DNA of 62,630 nucleotides from Smittium mucronatum (GCA_001953115.1 LSSL01000874.1:1-62630); one strand, 5' to 3'; positions 39,301 through 52,244 are shown, counted from the first letter of the stretch. Numbers and translations: made by a program. The notes: a model not told the origin generated them from the sequence alone.

Positions 39301-41770
39301 TTGTAATATCATATCTACTTATAAATTTATCTTTTTGAATATTATTTTAGAAGTAGAAATTATACTAGCTTATTTTTGTTTAAACCAATAAAACTGTATT
39401 GATTTTAAGTCTTATTATTGCTTGACTGTAAATTTAAATGTAATAAAAAAATATTCAGGTTATAATCCCGAATAATCTAAGATAAAAAAAATCGTTACTT
39501 TGAGAGTAAAATTAATTTTAAAACTTAATGGGCAACATTATTTCCGCTTAATATTACTTTTTTTCTGTTTCAAAATATAGATAAATGATTAATTTTAATA
39601 ATAATCTTTTTTTTTAAATGAAATTTTTTTTTTGTAAACTTTATAAGCGTCACTCTTTCCCTTTTTAAATTTTTAATATCGTTTAAAACGCCCAATAAAA
39701 AAAATTACAAAATATATAATTTTATTAAAATAAATTCAATGAATCTTAATATTTATTAGTTTCATATTGGTTATAAATCGTGATTTATCTGAGAAAAACA
39801 GTGATACACGAGTAAAATTAATTCTAATATGCCTATTAACATAAAAAATAAGTCATAGAAGTCGATAGAATTTCTCAAATTATATTTCCTCTTCACTATT
39901 AGTCCCTCTATTTTGTTTTTTTTCAAAAATAAATAAATATAAAGTTTAAAAAAAGTTGTTATATAAAGTATAGCTGTTAAAAAACCAAGCGCACTAAGAC
40001 ATGATAATGGTAATAATAATTAGTTAAAGCTTATTCATCCAACTTTTATTTTCGTTTATTTTCGTTTTTTTATTTTCTGTTTTTTTAATTTACTTTCCTA
40101 TTTTTCCACTATCTTATTTTTTTGGTCTTGTGAAAGGCAATGAATTAGTTAAAAAAATTTTTTTAGTGTAATATCATTTATTTACATGTTTATTTATCAT
40201 ATGAAAAGTGCCTTCGCGGTAATAGTGTTTGTAATTTTTCTTTGAGTCTATTTATCAGATTTAATATTTCACTTCTACCAACTATATTGAGTTTTGGATT
40301 ATGTTTTTTTTTTTTTTGAAAATCTCTAATAAATCTCCAATAATTTTCAAAAAATATCTAATTTAACTAAATCGTAATACTCTTATATTATAATTTTCAT
40401 TAAATATTCAAAATTCCTGTGTTTTTCTATTTGTTATTAGATTTATTTTCTAAATCGCCAAGTTTTTCTCCGGAGATAATTTTATTGTGATGAAATTCTA
40501 GTCTTAGGTACTTACCATTTTCAGCTTAATTTTTATTAATTATAATTAACCTTATTAAGATTGCTCTGGTACGTTGCTTACGTCATTATATTTCATTAAA
40601 TGTTTTTTTATTGTATAACGCTTCTTCTCATGTGATTATTTTTCTTGTTCATTTGAATTTATTTTATAAAAAGCGAATTTATTTTAAACAATCTTTCTAA
40701 AAAATTTAATATTTGTTACTGGTTCCATATTACAAGAGGTCTTTTATGGGCTCAATAAATAAATAAATATATTAATAAATTGATCCATATTCAATATCAT
40801 TTATAATTTTAAGCACAATTTACTTGGATTAAACTGATTTTTTTTCGGGTAATATATACTGATAATTCTAAATTAGATATAACTACATTTTGTAATTCAT
40901 TCTATGGGTATTTATAATTTTTTTTATAAAAAATATGACATTTCGTCTAACAAATTAACTTTAAACAACAAATAATCTGAATGAAAAACTAATACTCTTT
41001 TAGACTGATGTTTTTTTTCTGAAAACCAAATGAAATTTTATTTCACCAAACCTAAACGATACTTTTTAGTATTTTTTAATAACTAGTACATCCATTAAGT
41101 ATTAATTTTTTTGGTTGAGATTCAATATAATAATTTCTATTAATATTTTTAGTACTTATTACTCCATAGGATTTATTTTCTTTATTTTATATTTTTTTAT
41201 AAATTGTTTGGTCTAATAGGAAAATATGGGAAAATTTCTTTATCTCTGATAGAAAAAAAACTTTGTACAATACAACCCTATCTTTAATGGGTAAATATTT
41301 AACTTTTCAATTTTTAATTAATTTTTTAATTCCATTATAATTTTAGATTTTACCGTTGTGGTATCTATTTTTTTTATTTTAATTATAACCCTAGTAATTT
41401 AACAGAGCTTTTAGGGACTATTGAATTGAATTTTCTGGCGATGAGCACACTATTTTATGTTTTAGTGTATTAAATTTTCTCAATTTTAATAGTTTATTTC
41501 GATTTCAACTAATTTTAATTTATTGATGAATTCAGTATTCCTTAATGTGACGTACTTTTTATTGATATTATTATATTCTATTGATAAATAAGGCCTTAAT
41601 TTAACCTTAATAAATTTTAAAATTATGCTATAAATACTAAAATAATTCTCTAACTATTTTAATAATATTGATAACATATTTTCATCCCATTTAAACTCTT
41701 GTATCATATGTAAATATTAATTATAGTTATTTTAAATACAAATTTTTTATAGGGTATTTTTTAAGAATTT
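36387..41770. other. 5-kb AT desert
   Basis: No coding or structural feature could be supported. Homopolymer A and T tracts dominate. Confidence 0.55.
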
Positions 41771-42594
41771 ATAAGATGGTTTCAGAATCGGATTCTCTAT
41801 ACCAGTTAGTCTGGTACAAATCCTTGCTTCAAAACTGTTGATGTGCAGCCACAAGCGAGTCAACGCTAAGCTCACTATTATTAGTGTACTAATCTCCCTC
41901 ACCCAACAGAGACCCTAGTTCAGGTATTGCTTCCCTACTCCGCCTATTCAAACTTCGCTAGCTGATCCCTGTACTGAAAACACTAAGTGTTTGTACAGCA
42001 CCCATATTAGGAATAATAGGCCAGAACCTCATTGGGGGATTGGGACCGGGACTTAGCGAAAGTTCCAGTAAAGAAGATACAAGATCTTCAATAACTGTTT
42101 CTCCCGCAAAATTTGCCGATGTATTTAAGTCATCACCTAGCTCAGAAGCTTTATAAGAGAAGGATACCGAATTATCTCTATCTTCCATCACCCCTCGCCA
42201 AATTTCAACCTCCGGAGCAAATCCATAAGGATAAGCACCGAGCTCGAAAAAATCTTGGTTGGTCATAAATATGAAATAGCACTATTTAATCTAATAATTC
42301 ACTAAGCTAAAATTAAATAACTAACAAAATTATTTAACAGGACTAACGGGTAATGATACCAGTCCACGAAAGTACTAAAATAAACGACTAAAAAATAAAC
42401 AGACCAAATACTGGTAAAAATATAACATAAAAATATAAAAGTAATTTTATACAAAATAAGCGATAAAAATAACTAAGATATACTACTAAAATATAAAGTG
42501 ACTAAAAAAGCCCTCAAGCATGCTAAGAATTTCAGAACATAAAGAGGGCTTTGCTTCATATAGGTCGAAAATTCGAGTTCTACCACTTTAATGG
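41771..42594 (-). mobile_element. Element X copy 1 (acidic-ORF element), broken
   Basis: An island of about 820 bases, visibly GC-richer than the desert on both sides, is collinear with the element at 46540-48086 from its 5' leader (right edge) to GATTCTCTATACCAGTTAG (left edge). AAGAATTT occurs just outside both edges (41763-41770 and 42595-42602), a possible 8-base target duplication, but in AT-rich DNA this is weak. There are no terminal inverted repeats and no A tail. Confidence 0.6.
41783..42266 (-). pseudogene. Acidic ORF of element X, copy 1, interrupted by stops
   Basis: From ATG at 42266 the frame encodes 102 residues (MTNQDFFELGAYPYG...) to a TAG at 41958-41960. The frame then goes on collinearly with copy 2 through another TAG and a TGA to about 41783. 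Compared with copy 2 the shared blocks include GAYPYG, ELGDDL, GAVQTLSV-STG. The N-terminal half is acidic. I recognise no family. The three in-frame stops mark it as dead. Confidence 0.65.
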
Positions 42595-43871
42595 AAGAAT
42601 TTCAAGCCAATGAAAAACATTTTAAGATTGTTATATTTAAATTTAATTGACTCTGATATATGTTTTTTTTATTTTTATAGCTTGAGTGGATAGGTTTTTT
42701 TTCTTAAGATTGATTTCGCTTTTTTATATTAGAAAGAGGTGAGCTATAATTCTTTGAAATATTTCGCAACTCTTTGTGAATACGAATAGACTTGTATTTA
42801 TATTCTTCCCCACTATTTATTGTAGACTATTTACTAAAAAAATTGTAAAATTTTTTTCGTTGATATTTTAATTTTTTTATTGACCTCCGATTTTTTAAAT
42901 AATTCATTATTTATTTTTTTGGAATATTATAATCTTTGATTACCCAATTAAATAATAAGAAATATTTGGTTTGTTTAGATTTTTAGAAACTGTTTCAGTA
43001 AAATATTATCCGGACTTAAACAGTAGCTTTTTCAAGAAAGGTAGTTTATTTTTTGAAAAAAGTTGATTAATTAACATATTAATTTCAAAAATGTATTAGA
43101 TTTTGATATTTTTATCTCACAGTTATTCATTTTAGCTATTATATTTTTGATTAAAATATTTTTCCCTAGTAAATTGAACTAATCTTTCTTGAATTGATTT
43201 TTTTATAACGCATGGTATATTTTATATGTCTTCTTTTTTTCAATTTTATTTTCTCTTTAAGCATTTTACAGAAAATTTATTATTTTTTTCTCCCCCTGAA
43301 TTTCAATACTTATAGATATATTTAATAGAGTGTGAGTTATAATAGTAGCGATTAGATCCAGCAAAAATGATAATACAATTAATTTTATCTTATATGATAA
43401 ATATATTTTATATATTTTTTCTAAATATTGCTTATATTATGAGAATTTTTTTTTTGATAAGAGCTTTTGGGACATCCCCTCGACTATATTTTAACTAATT
43501 AAATATTTTTCAATCGATTATTCTAGGGGGATAGAATTTTCGTACACAAAAATTCTCGATTGTATACAAAATTCGTACTCATAAAATTTTCAAACTTTAC
43601 CCAATAAAGTGTCTCAATAATCGCGAAATTATATAAAAATAAATTAACATCCTATTATTGGGTTATTCTGTTTTTTAAAATCTTCAATCTTCATAATAAT
43701 TTTTAGGATAGATTTTGGTAAATTACAAATATTCTTCAATATTACAAAAGATAACTTTATATTAAATAAACTAAATTTAAAAAAATATTTTTGGAAATTT
43801 AAATTGATATGAAGATAAATTTGGAAGTTATATATAGTTCAAGATTTTTATAATCAAGGAAAATCCCAAGT
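42595..43871. other. AT-rich stretch, nothing recognised
   Basis: No feature could be supported between element X copy 1 and the transposase relic. Confidence 0.5.
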
Positions 43872-45440
43872 ATGTGGATTATAAGGACCAGTGGATTTTT
43901 AAAAAGCTGCAAACTGACCTTATACTTAGGCAGAAATAAATCTAAAACCGGATGTGGTGCAGTAGTTAGATGTGACAATTTTAAAAAAAATCTTTTAAAT
44001 TATTGTGCTAACGGACACTCAGAAAGCTGTTCCAGAATGAAGGCTCTATTAAACCAGAAAATTATTATTTTTGATTGATTGAAATTGTTCTACCAGGATA
44101 TGGGATGTGCAAAAAAATTTCAAGCTAGAATGTATAGAAATAGTCCAAAGCAAATATATGATATATTTTAAAACCATCGAAAGATTAAAAACTAAAATTA
44201 TAACAGTAAATTGCATCAGAAGAGCTTTGGTTATTTTGAAAAACACAAAATAAAGACTTCATTGAGTTTTATATAGGAATGTGCTATATTAAAACCGGCA
44301 CTTCTAATTTTTTAAAAACTTAAAGTTATATTATATTTAGATTTTTTATTTCTATATGTTATTATTATTCTTATATCAGCAAATTCATCCATTAAAATTG
44401 CGTGTAAATCTGAAAATTTTTACATGAATGAGAACTATGTTTTTTGGATATAGGATATAATTTCATTAAACACGAAATTACAGATATAAATAGAAAGTTT
44501 TAACCTGTTGGGATATCAATAATGCGAATTGAAGATAAGATGGATATCTATGGATGTCTATGGGCTCTAAATGAAATAAAAAGAATGGAAAATGATATAA
44601 AATTCGAGTTTAAGCCGGATTATTTTGTCCCAGTCTCCTCCTTTCAGGTAGACAGATATTTTTTGAAATTCAAATCAGAAAGTGTGAGAGTTAATTCCTA
44701 GGAAAAAGTTTTCAGGGAAATTCAAAAAATTTTGGTGTCAGACTCCGAAGACTTTAAGAACAAGTTTTTATACGATATTAATATTTTTAAATTTATAAAT
44801 TGCTAAAAAAAATTAATATCTATATAGCTTACTTATAATTTAATGGTGGGAGTTCACATAAATTAGTAATATATTGGAAAAATTCGAAGAAAATTTTACC
44901 GAAAAAAATTCTGGATGTTACGATAGTGTATACCTTTTAGGTCCTATTACTGAAAATTCCATTGAAAGATCTAATAAAGCTATAAAAAGTAGATATTTGA
45001 ATCCGAAAACCTAAATATAAAAAAATTACTCATATCAAACATGGATATAGTTGAGGATGTAAGCTCAAATATTAAATAAATTTTGGAAAGCAAGTATGCT
45101 ACAAAAATTTATTTACAGAATTGGTATTATGTATCATTTTCATGAAATTCGGCGTGAAAATGATATAAGCATAATTTTTTTATCTGATGATGAACTAGAA
45201 AGAAATTTTATTCAAACCTACTCTGAAAAAGAATTGAATTTTACATTTAACCTCTGGAGAGAATTTTCGATCCTTCGAAAGGATATATTAATAATGGATT
45301 TAAAAGAAATTTTAACAAATTGGATGATGTTTTATATAACTTTTCTTCTTTTCTAAAGCTGAGAAAATATAGTCATGCTTTTCATTAATTATATCGAATA
45401 GGTGAAAAAAATATAATTAAAATGAAATTGAAATAAAAAA
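43872..45440 (+). pseudogene. Decayed FLYWCH/Mutator-like transposase
   Basis: Plus-strand frames give protein-like patches in the order expected for a Mutator-like (MULE) transposase with an N-terminal FLYWCH-type zinc finger. 43872-44078 reads KLTLYLGRNKSKTGCGAVVR followed by Cys and later NGHSESC, resembling the C...GC-A...H-H part of FLYWCH. 44110-44165 reads ARMYRNSPKQIYDIF. 44523-44700 is an open frame with CLWALNEIKRMENDIKFEF. 44935-45010 reads GPITENSIERSNKAIKSRYL, like the TN-S/IE-W segment late in MULE transposases. 45096-45356 is a further open frame. Stops and frame changes separate the patches. No terminal inverted repeats were found. Each patch alone is weak; their order supports the call. 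Confidence 0.45.
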
Positions 45441-46523
45441 AAGCCGAGCTGAGTAAAACCAAAAAAAAATTCTGAAGAATCATTTTTTATGTAACCAAAA
45501 GATCATCTGAATTCATTGTTTCAATTTACATTATAATTAAAACTTTTAGAATAAAATAACAAGCATTAAAAATATTAATGCAGATAGTTTATTTAATACC
45601 TTTATTTATTAAAAATAAAACATAAAGTAAAAATTTTATTATAATTTCGAGAAATAGTTATATGATTACAAATTTTATACTTATCTAAAAGATAAAACCA
45701 AATATTTATATTAATTCCGTAAAAATATATTTATCCGACAAGCAGAGTTATTTATCTATACTATTAAAAAAAACTAATCTCCCAATAGATAAATTATTGA
45801 CGAAATTTTTCAAAGATAACCTTTAATAATGTTTAAATGTAATAAATCCGCACTTATTTTAACATTCTATCATTATAGCTTGTTCTTTATTCATAATGAG
45901 ACGTTCTATTATAATTTTGAATCTCGATTTGTAACTTGATTTTTGAAAAGATAAATTCGTTTAGATTATTTTACAAGAAATTTGCTGTATTTTAAATATT
46001 TTTATATTTTGAAATTTCTTCTTCAAAAATATTTATGATAAGAACAGAAAATTCGTTAAAATTTAATTGATTTCTGCGATAAGTGTTAGTTTGTCAAATT
46101 TTATTCTATTTCCCATAAAATTGTATGTATTTTTTTGAAAAAAAAAAAAAATATGACCCTTTTTCCATTTTTTTTGTATTTTATATAATAACCTAATGAA
46201 AAAATGTATTTATTTAAATATTATTTAGCTTTTGTTGAGACAATTAATTAGATAAAAATTAAAGATTTTATATGAGTACGATTTTTGTTTAAACTCAAGC
46301 AATTTTGTGTATTGATAAGATATTTTGTATATGGATATTTCTCACCAATTTATTATTTATTTCATCTGAATTTGATGTAATTTTCTTAAATTTTTTCTTT
46401 AATATCTTCACAACTAGGAATTAATTTTTCTTTTTATATTCATTTAATAAATTTCGTTATTTGGAATTTTTTGTGCAATTTAATTTTTTCCTCTGCATTT
46501 TTTTGTTTTTATTCTTGGTCTTT
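45441..46523. other. AT-rich stretch, nothing recognised
   Basis: No feature could be supported; a run of 14 A lies near 46139-46152. Confidence 0.5.
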
Positions 46524-47776
46524 TTAGCTGGAATAAGAGTTAATAATGTCGGAGTTTGATTCTCTATACCAGTTAGACTGGTATAAATCCTCGCTTCTAA
46601 ACTGTTGTTGTGTAGCTAAAGATGAGGCAACGCTAAGTGCAATATTGCTAGTACATCTCTCGCCATCACCCAGTAGAGACCTTTGGGCAGTTATTACTCC
46701 CTTACTCCACCTATCCACACTTCGCCTGTTGCTCCCTGTACTGACAACACTAAGTGTTTATACAGCCCCGATGGTATGAATAATAGGCGAGAACCTTACC
46801 GGGGATTTGGGATCAGCACTTAGCGAAAGACCCATTAAAGAAGACGTAAGGTCTTCCATNNNNNNNNNNNNNNNNNNNNNNNNNNNNNNNNNNNNNNNNN
46901 NNNNNNNNNNNNNNNNNNNNNNNNNNNNNNNNNNNNNNNNNNNNNNNNNNNNNNNNNNNNNNNNNNNNNNNNNNNNNNNNNNNNNNNNNNNNNNNNNNNN
47001 NNNNNNNNNNNNNNNNNNNNNNNNNNNNNNNNNNNNNNNNNNNNNNNNNNNNNNNNNNNNNNNNNNNNNNNNNNNNNNNNNNNNNNNNNNNNNNNNNNNN
47101 NNNNNNNNNNNNNNNNNNNNNNNNNNNNNNNNNNNNNNNNNNNNNNNNNNNNNNNNNNNNNNNNNNNNNNNNNNNNNNNNNNNNNNNNNNNNNNNNNNNN
47201 NNNNNNNNNNNNNNNNNNNNNNNNNNNNNNNNNNNNNNNNNNNNNNNNNNNNNNNNNNNNNNNNNNNNNNNNNNNNNNNNNNNNNNNNNNNNNNNNNNNN
47301 NNNNNNNNNNNNNNNNNNNNNNNNNNNNNNNNNNNNNNNNNNNNNNNNNNNNNNNNNNNNNNNNNNNNNNNNNNNNNNNNNNNNNNNNNNNNNNNNNNNN
47401 NNNNNNNNNNNNNNNNNNNNNNNNNNNNNNNNNNNNNNNNNNNNNNNNNNNNNTTGCTCCCTGTACTGACAACACTAAGTGTTTGTACAGCCCCGATGGT
47501 ATGAATAATAGGCGAGAACCTTACCGGGGATTTGGGATCAGCACTTAGCGAAAGACCCATTAAAGAAGACGTAAGGTCTTCCATAACCGATTCTCCCGCC
47601 AAGTTAATCGATGGGTCTAAGTCGTCACCCAACGCGAGCACTTCCGAAGAGGATGATACCAAAGTATCGCTATCTATATCATCCGCTACCTCCGTCCAAG
47701 CTTCAACCTCCGTGGAAATACCATAAGGGTAAGCACCGGACTCGTCCGACTCATTGTTGCGCATAACCATGCACAT
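46524..47776 (-). CDS. Unknown acidic protein of element X (ORF split by assembly gap)
   Basis: On the minus strand the frame from ATG 47776 (or 47764, aligning with the start used in copy 1) runs to the gap side. After collapsing the 131-base overlap it continues in the same frame through RRSVDRWSKGVITAQRSLLG to a TAA at 46524-46526, about 171-175 residues without a stop. The first half is rich in Asp, Glu and Ser (GAYPYGISTEVEAWTEVADD, then several DD and SSSSE). The second half is more basic and Gln/Ser-rich. There is no signal peptide, membrane segment or known motif that I can see. A copy with three stops lies at 41783-42266. It may be a gag-like or other element protein, or a host gene family. 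The joined frame depends on the gap being false. Confidence 0.5.
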
Positions 47777-48086
47777 AGCACTATATGAACTATAGCCTCC
47801 ACTAAGCAATAAAATTAAATAATAAAACGGACTAAAGGGTAATTATCCCAATCCACGAATAACTAAACTAAACGCCTATAATAAATAAATAACCAAAAAC
47901 ACACTGGTACAACTAATAACGAACAATATAAAATAATTTGTATTAAAAGAAACGAAACAACTGCCTAGGCTATACTAAAACTAAACGGAACTAAAAAGAA
48001 GTCTTGAAGCGTGCTAACACTTTCAGATTATAAAATAGGCTTAGCTCCACCTAGGACGAAAATGCGCTTCCTACCTCTTTAATAAT
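46540..48086 (-). mobile_element. Element X copy 2, with internal assembly gap
   Basis: Collinear with 41771-42594 over both edges. TTAATAAT lies at both borders (46540-46547 and 48079-48086), again a possible 8-base duplication in AT-rich DNA. 46860-47453 is N. A 131-base segment just left of the gap (46729-46859) recurs right of it (47454-47584) with one difference. If the duplicate is collapsed, the element is about 820 bases, the same as copy 1, and its ORF is uninterrupted. If the gap is real, a head-to-tail tandem of two elements would need about 690 bases in the gap, not far from the 594 N. Confidence 0.65.
46860..47453. other. Assembly gap (594 N)
   Basis: Flanked on each side by the same 131 bases (46729-46859 and 47454-47584). 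The two differ at one base in the GTGTTTATACAG / GTGTTTGTACAG block. Any long frame drawn across the N run is an artefact. Confidence 0.9.
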
Positions 48087-49619
48087 TAATTTTTACGGTC
48101 AGATATCTAATTTGTGAAATTTGTTAGATCTTTTAATAAGTTTATTTGGATTGTTGGTCATATGATATTTTTTAATATGTATTGAAGCTGAGCCAAAAAT
48201 TTCATAATTTAAAGACAAATTTACCGCGATAAAATAGTTTATAAATATCAATTAAATTAAATCGATCTATTAAATTAAATCGATCTATTAAATTTTTAAT
48301 GTTTCATCACTCTCCAATGAAATATTATGAGAGATTTTTGTTTTTGTTTTTGTTTTTGTTTTTGTTTTTGTTTCAATTATCTAAAACCCCCTAAGAGAAA
48401 ATTCTTGTTTATTTTTTTGTTATTTTCGTATATTTTGTGAAAATTATATATCAATATTTGATTGTATTTCTTCTATCTGGTATATAATTATTTAGGTAAA
48501 GAAACTTGATTCTTACTTTATTAAATAGTGAGGATAACCCTGATTCATCAATAATAATTTAATTTTAGAAAATATTAAACCTATTATTTGTGTTAATTTA
48601 TCTTTTATTAGTGGTTATGGATTTTTATTTGGACCATATGAACTCTCTGAAACTATTTTTTAAAAAATAGAACTTCTGCAGTTTTTAATTTATTACATAC
48701 ATGCATTAATGCCAGTATAAATAGTTTTTTGAATAGAAAAATCTTAATTTACTTATTTATAACAAATAAAAATTTGACACTATATGTTATAAAGTTTATT
48801 TAATTAATTTAATTGCTAAATTTTACTGATTTATTTGAATCTGAGATTGTACCAAGGCTATTGTTCTTATTTTTATTTTCTAAAATATGGAAGAAATTGT
48901 TTGAGACAGGTATTTCACATGTTTTTTTTTTTGTGAAATACAATCTTAATTCAATCAATTTCCACTTGTAAATCATTAATATTTATAATGAGGAAGCTAG
49001 CTACATATATTTATCAATTTTTATATTTTTTTTGGTATGATTTCTTTCTGTATCTCTTCTTTCTTGTTTTCATCCAATATTGAGTCTAAGAGATTTTTTT
49101 ACTTGGAAATTAATTTTCCTATTTTTTAGATTTCAATTTCTAAACCTTAAAAGTAAACGATAAAAATTTTCAGCTATATACTTCAGATATTATAGAGATA
49201 TAAGCCTAAAAAAAATCTTTTCTTTATTCGTTTTAATATATTAGAAATTTTAAGAACGTTTATTTTTCTTCCATGAGGTGTAACTTCCTTCCTGTGTACT
49301 GTAAGTCTTATTACGCTTGAAAATCCCTTTTTAAACTGTATTTATTGACTATTTAGCTCTATTTTGGTAAATCCAATTAATATCTTTCGATTGTTTTTAT
49401 CCAGTTTTGGGTGTCAGCATTTTTAGTGTTTATTTTTTTGTTTAAATTCTTCCTGATATGGTATCATTACCCATTATACTAAATTTTAGTAGTTAGATTT
49501 TTTTATTTTTCCTTTGGTGTAGAATATGCTCAAATGTTGCTAATTAATGTTTATTCGTAGTCTCGAGCTAGTTAACTCGGGTTCTTACCCCTGTGGGGGT
49601 TTCCAGAATTTTTTTTCTT
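48087..49619. other. AT-rich stretch with small tandem repeats
   Basis: It contains a duplicated 20-base ATTAAATTAAATCGATCT-type unit at about 48251-48290 and a (TTTTTG)n run at 48335-48374. No coding signal is seen. Confidence 0.55.
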
Positions 49620-49995
49620 ATATAAGTGATAGTGATAGTGATATTGATAATTCAGCGAATATTTCTTAGAAAATTCTCTAGGTAGTGGCTTAGAATCATC
49701 TTTCAACTTAGCGTGGAAGCCAGTTGTTAAAGATCTAGATCCATATTTAGAGGTAATTTTGCTAAGCTCTAGAAAAAAAATTCCAGTTAATTTATCATCT
49801 GTTATTCCTACCATGGGAACTGTAAATACCCCTATTATTTTAATTGCGGGATTAAATAGGCAAACTGATGATAGTCAATTCCAATGAACAATACCTAACT
49901 TAAATTCTATGTTTTTTGAGGGAGTCATGGGTGCCAGAGGTGATGTGCTTAGCATTGCTGCACCTTTAACTACAGAGGAAATTTTTCCAATTTAG
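49620..49995 (+). pseudogene. Unrecognised protein-coding relic
   Basis: A plus-strand frame from about 49658 reads as a normal, non-repetitive protein for 76 codons (FLENSLGSGLESSFNLAW, then PVVKDLDPYLEVILLSS, VIPTMGTVNTPIILIAGLNR) up to a TGA at 49885-49887. The same frame then continues for about 35 more codons (FFEGVMGARGDVLSIAAPLT, TEEIFPI) to TAG. Just upstream, in a different frame, is an SDSDSDIDNS block. The base composition is richer in G and C than its surroundings. I do not recognise the family. One internal stop and one frame change suggest a dead gene or a domesticated fragment. Confidence 0.45.
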
Positions 49996-52024
49996 GATAT
50001 ATTCATGATAAATGGTATAAGGAGCCAGCTTTCGAAAAACCAAATGTTTTTTTTTGAATTTTTTCCCACATTTTTTGGTCCCTGTTGCCAAGTTTTTTTT
50101 CCTATATTTTTCACATGTTTAATCTTATAGAATTTTTTTTTCGGACTAAAATTTAAATTTAAATTTCCTTTACTATATATGCTCCAGATCAAATCTTTGA
50201 TTCATAGATTAGACTTTTTTTAAAATATTTGGTTCCCGTTCCATTAGATAAATTATACATATTTTTTTTATACTAACCTCCTTTAAGTGAATCGATTTTC
50301 TAATATTTTCATCTTAGAATTATAATATTTTTTAACTAATTCAGCCACATTTATTGCATGTAATCATCATATATTATTTATTTTTATTTTTTATATTATT
50401 AGATAACCTGTAGTGCTATTAAGATGTTGTTTTTTGAAAAATTACGTGTATTCTGCTTTCAAATATCCGTACTCTTTGCAGAAGTTCAAATCTTTGTTCA
50501 GAATCTACAAAAAATATTTGATTTGTAGTCATATATATTTACTTAATGAGGTAAACGGTCTTAAATTATGTTTTTATACAACGATTTTTTGTATATAAAT
50601 GACTGTTTTTTCTTTTGAGGTCCAGTTTAATGTAAAATATTCATTTTTTATGTTTCACCTAGCCTTTATTTAGTAATTTTTTTGGTTTATATTAAGCTTT
50701 TTTTAGACTAAAACGGCATTTTATGGAACATACTCTGAGAATATCTAATAAAAATGGCAAAATAATATTAATAAAATTGTTTAACGTGTGTTTTTTTCGG
50801 TATATATGTACATTTGAAGTTTTAGATTGTAAAAATATTATATTTACTAAAATATGATAAGTTACGGCTGGAATATTTTATTTTTGGATTTCAAAGTTCA
50901 TTTTTGATAAGCTTAGTTTCAGGTGATTTATAAATTTTCCCAATATTAAGTTTAAGTTTGTTCTAATTTTTTATCTATTCCCAGTTTTAATTGGTATAAA
51001 ATTCAAAGGTTTTAATACAGATATTTTAACTTCTGTTTTTTCCATTTTTTTCTATTTCGTGAAATACTTTAAAAATATTTATATATGCCAATAACTTATC
51101 ATTTTAATTTAAAATATATAAAACCCCCTTTTTCGTGATAGTACCAGATCTGATAAACTTACTTTTTTTTTTACAATGTTTTACATCTCATTTTTTAGTA
51201 CAAATCGTATCAAGCAGTGTTTTGAAAAACTTGATATGTATAAGTATTCAAAGCTTTGTGTTTAAAATTAGGATCTCCAAGACCATCCAGCTAGTTTTAA
51301 ACTTATACTATTATTCCTTTATAAGCCAAATACGCATTATTATTTTGAGAAGGTATAATCATAATTTTTTTGACTTCATTGATCATTAATGCTGTATATA
51401 ATTATTTTATTAATTTTAAATTATTTTGATTTTTAACTTCCTTTGCCTGTGTTGTTTTTTAACGCCCTAATCAAAGGATATAAATTGTGAAATGAAATTC
51501 AACAACACTTTTTGTAACACCCTAGATATTCTCATTGTATTCCGAAATTTTAAGATTCCTTCCATGCATATGATTTTATAATTTAGTTTTGCACAAGTGA
51601 AGTATTCAATTATCTAAACCCCTTAATATTCCTCTAAAATATGATTGGTATTTTTAACATGTTTATCCGACGGTCTATTTTTACACAAAACAAGTTTTAA
51701 TGAATACGCTGGATTAGATAACAATAAGTCTGATATAAATTTGATCTATATTTTTCTCATAGTTATCTTATGCTATTCTTTTTAAATGCTTTAAATAGGA
51801 TGATTTTTTTTCTTGATATTAATTTTCAGTGCTAAAAAAATTATTAAATTGAAAAGATGCATTTCATTTTTTTCGAGTCAAAATTACTATCTTATATTTT
51901 GCCTATGATTTCTCAAATTGATTTTTTTTACATCGGAATTTTATTGGTTTATAATTCTAGTAAAACCAGCTAATTAAATTTAATGTAAAAAAATATGCAA
52001 GTTTAATCACTGGTGAGAGCAATA
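49996..52024. other. AT-rich stretch left of the chromovirus
   Basis: No gene could be supported. Frames at 50413-50598 and 51135-51389 are Phe/Leu/Ile-rich translations of AT-rich sequence. Confidence 0.5.
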
Positions 52025-52244
52025 TGGAAAAGTTATATTTAAATGTAAAAAAAAATAAAAACTAAAAGGTTAAGTGAAAATGTGGAAATAGGAATATATT
52101 TTGATAAAAAGCTTAGCCATTCCTTATGGCTAAGTATTTTATATTTATATCTATCGATTTTCGAAAAGTCCGTTCTATTTAATTAGAATTCTATTCATCA
52201 GATAAATAATTTGGTATGCGTAAAGAATTTATTCGTTAATTACA
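52025..52244 (-). repeat. 3' LTR of the chromovirus
   Basis: 220 bases, exactly the length of the other LTR. On the plus strand it starts TGGAAAAGTTATATTT and ends TTAATTACA. Shared blocks with 59310-59529 include GGAAAAGTTATATTT, TATGGCTAAG, TTATATCTA and ATGCGTAAAGAA. Identity is roughly 60-70% by eye, and this copy is the more AT-rich. Confidence 0.85.

Noticed and set aside
46807..47809. Three long frames crossing the 594-N gap
   Set aside because: Most residues are X; only the frame that stays continuous after collapsing the duplicated gap edge was kept.
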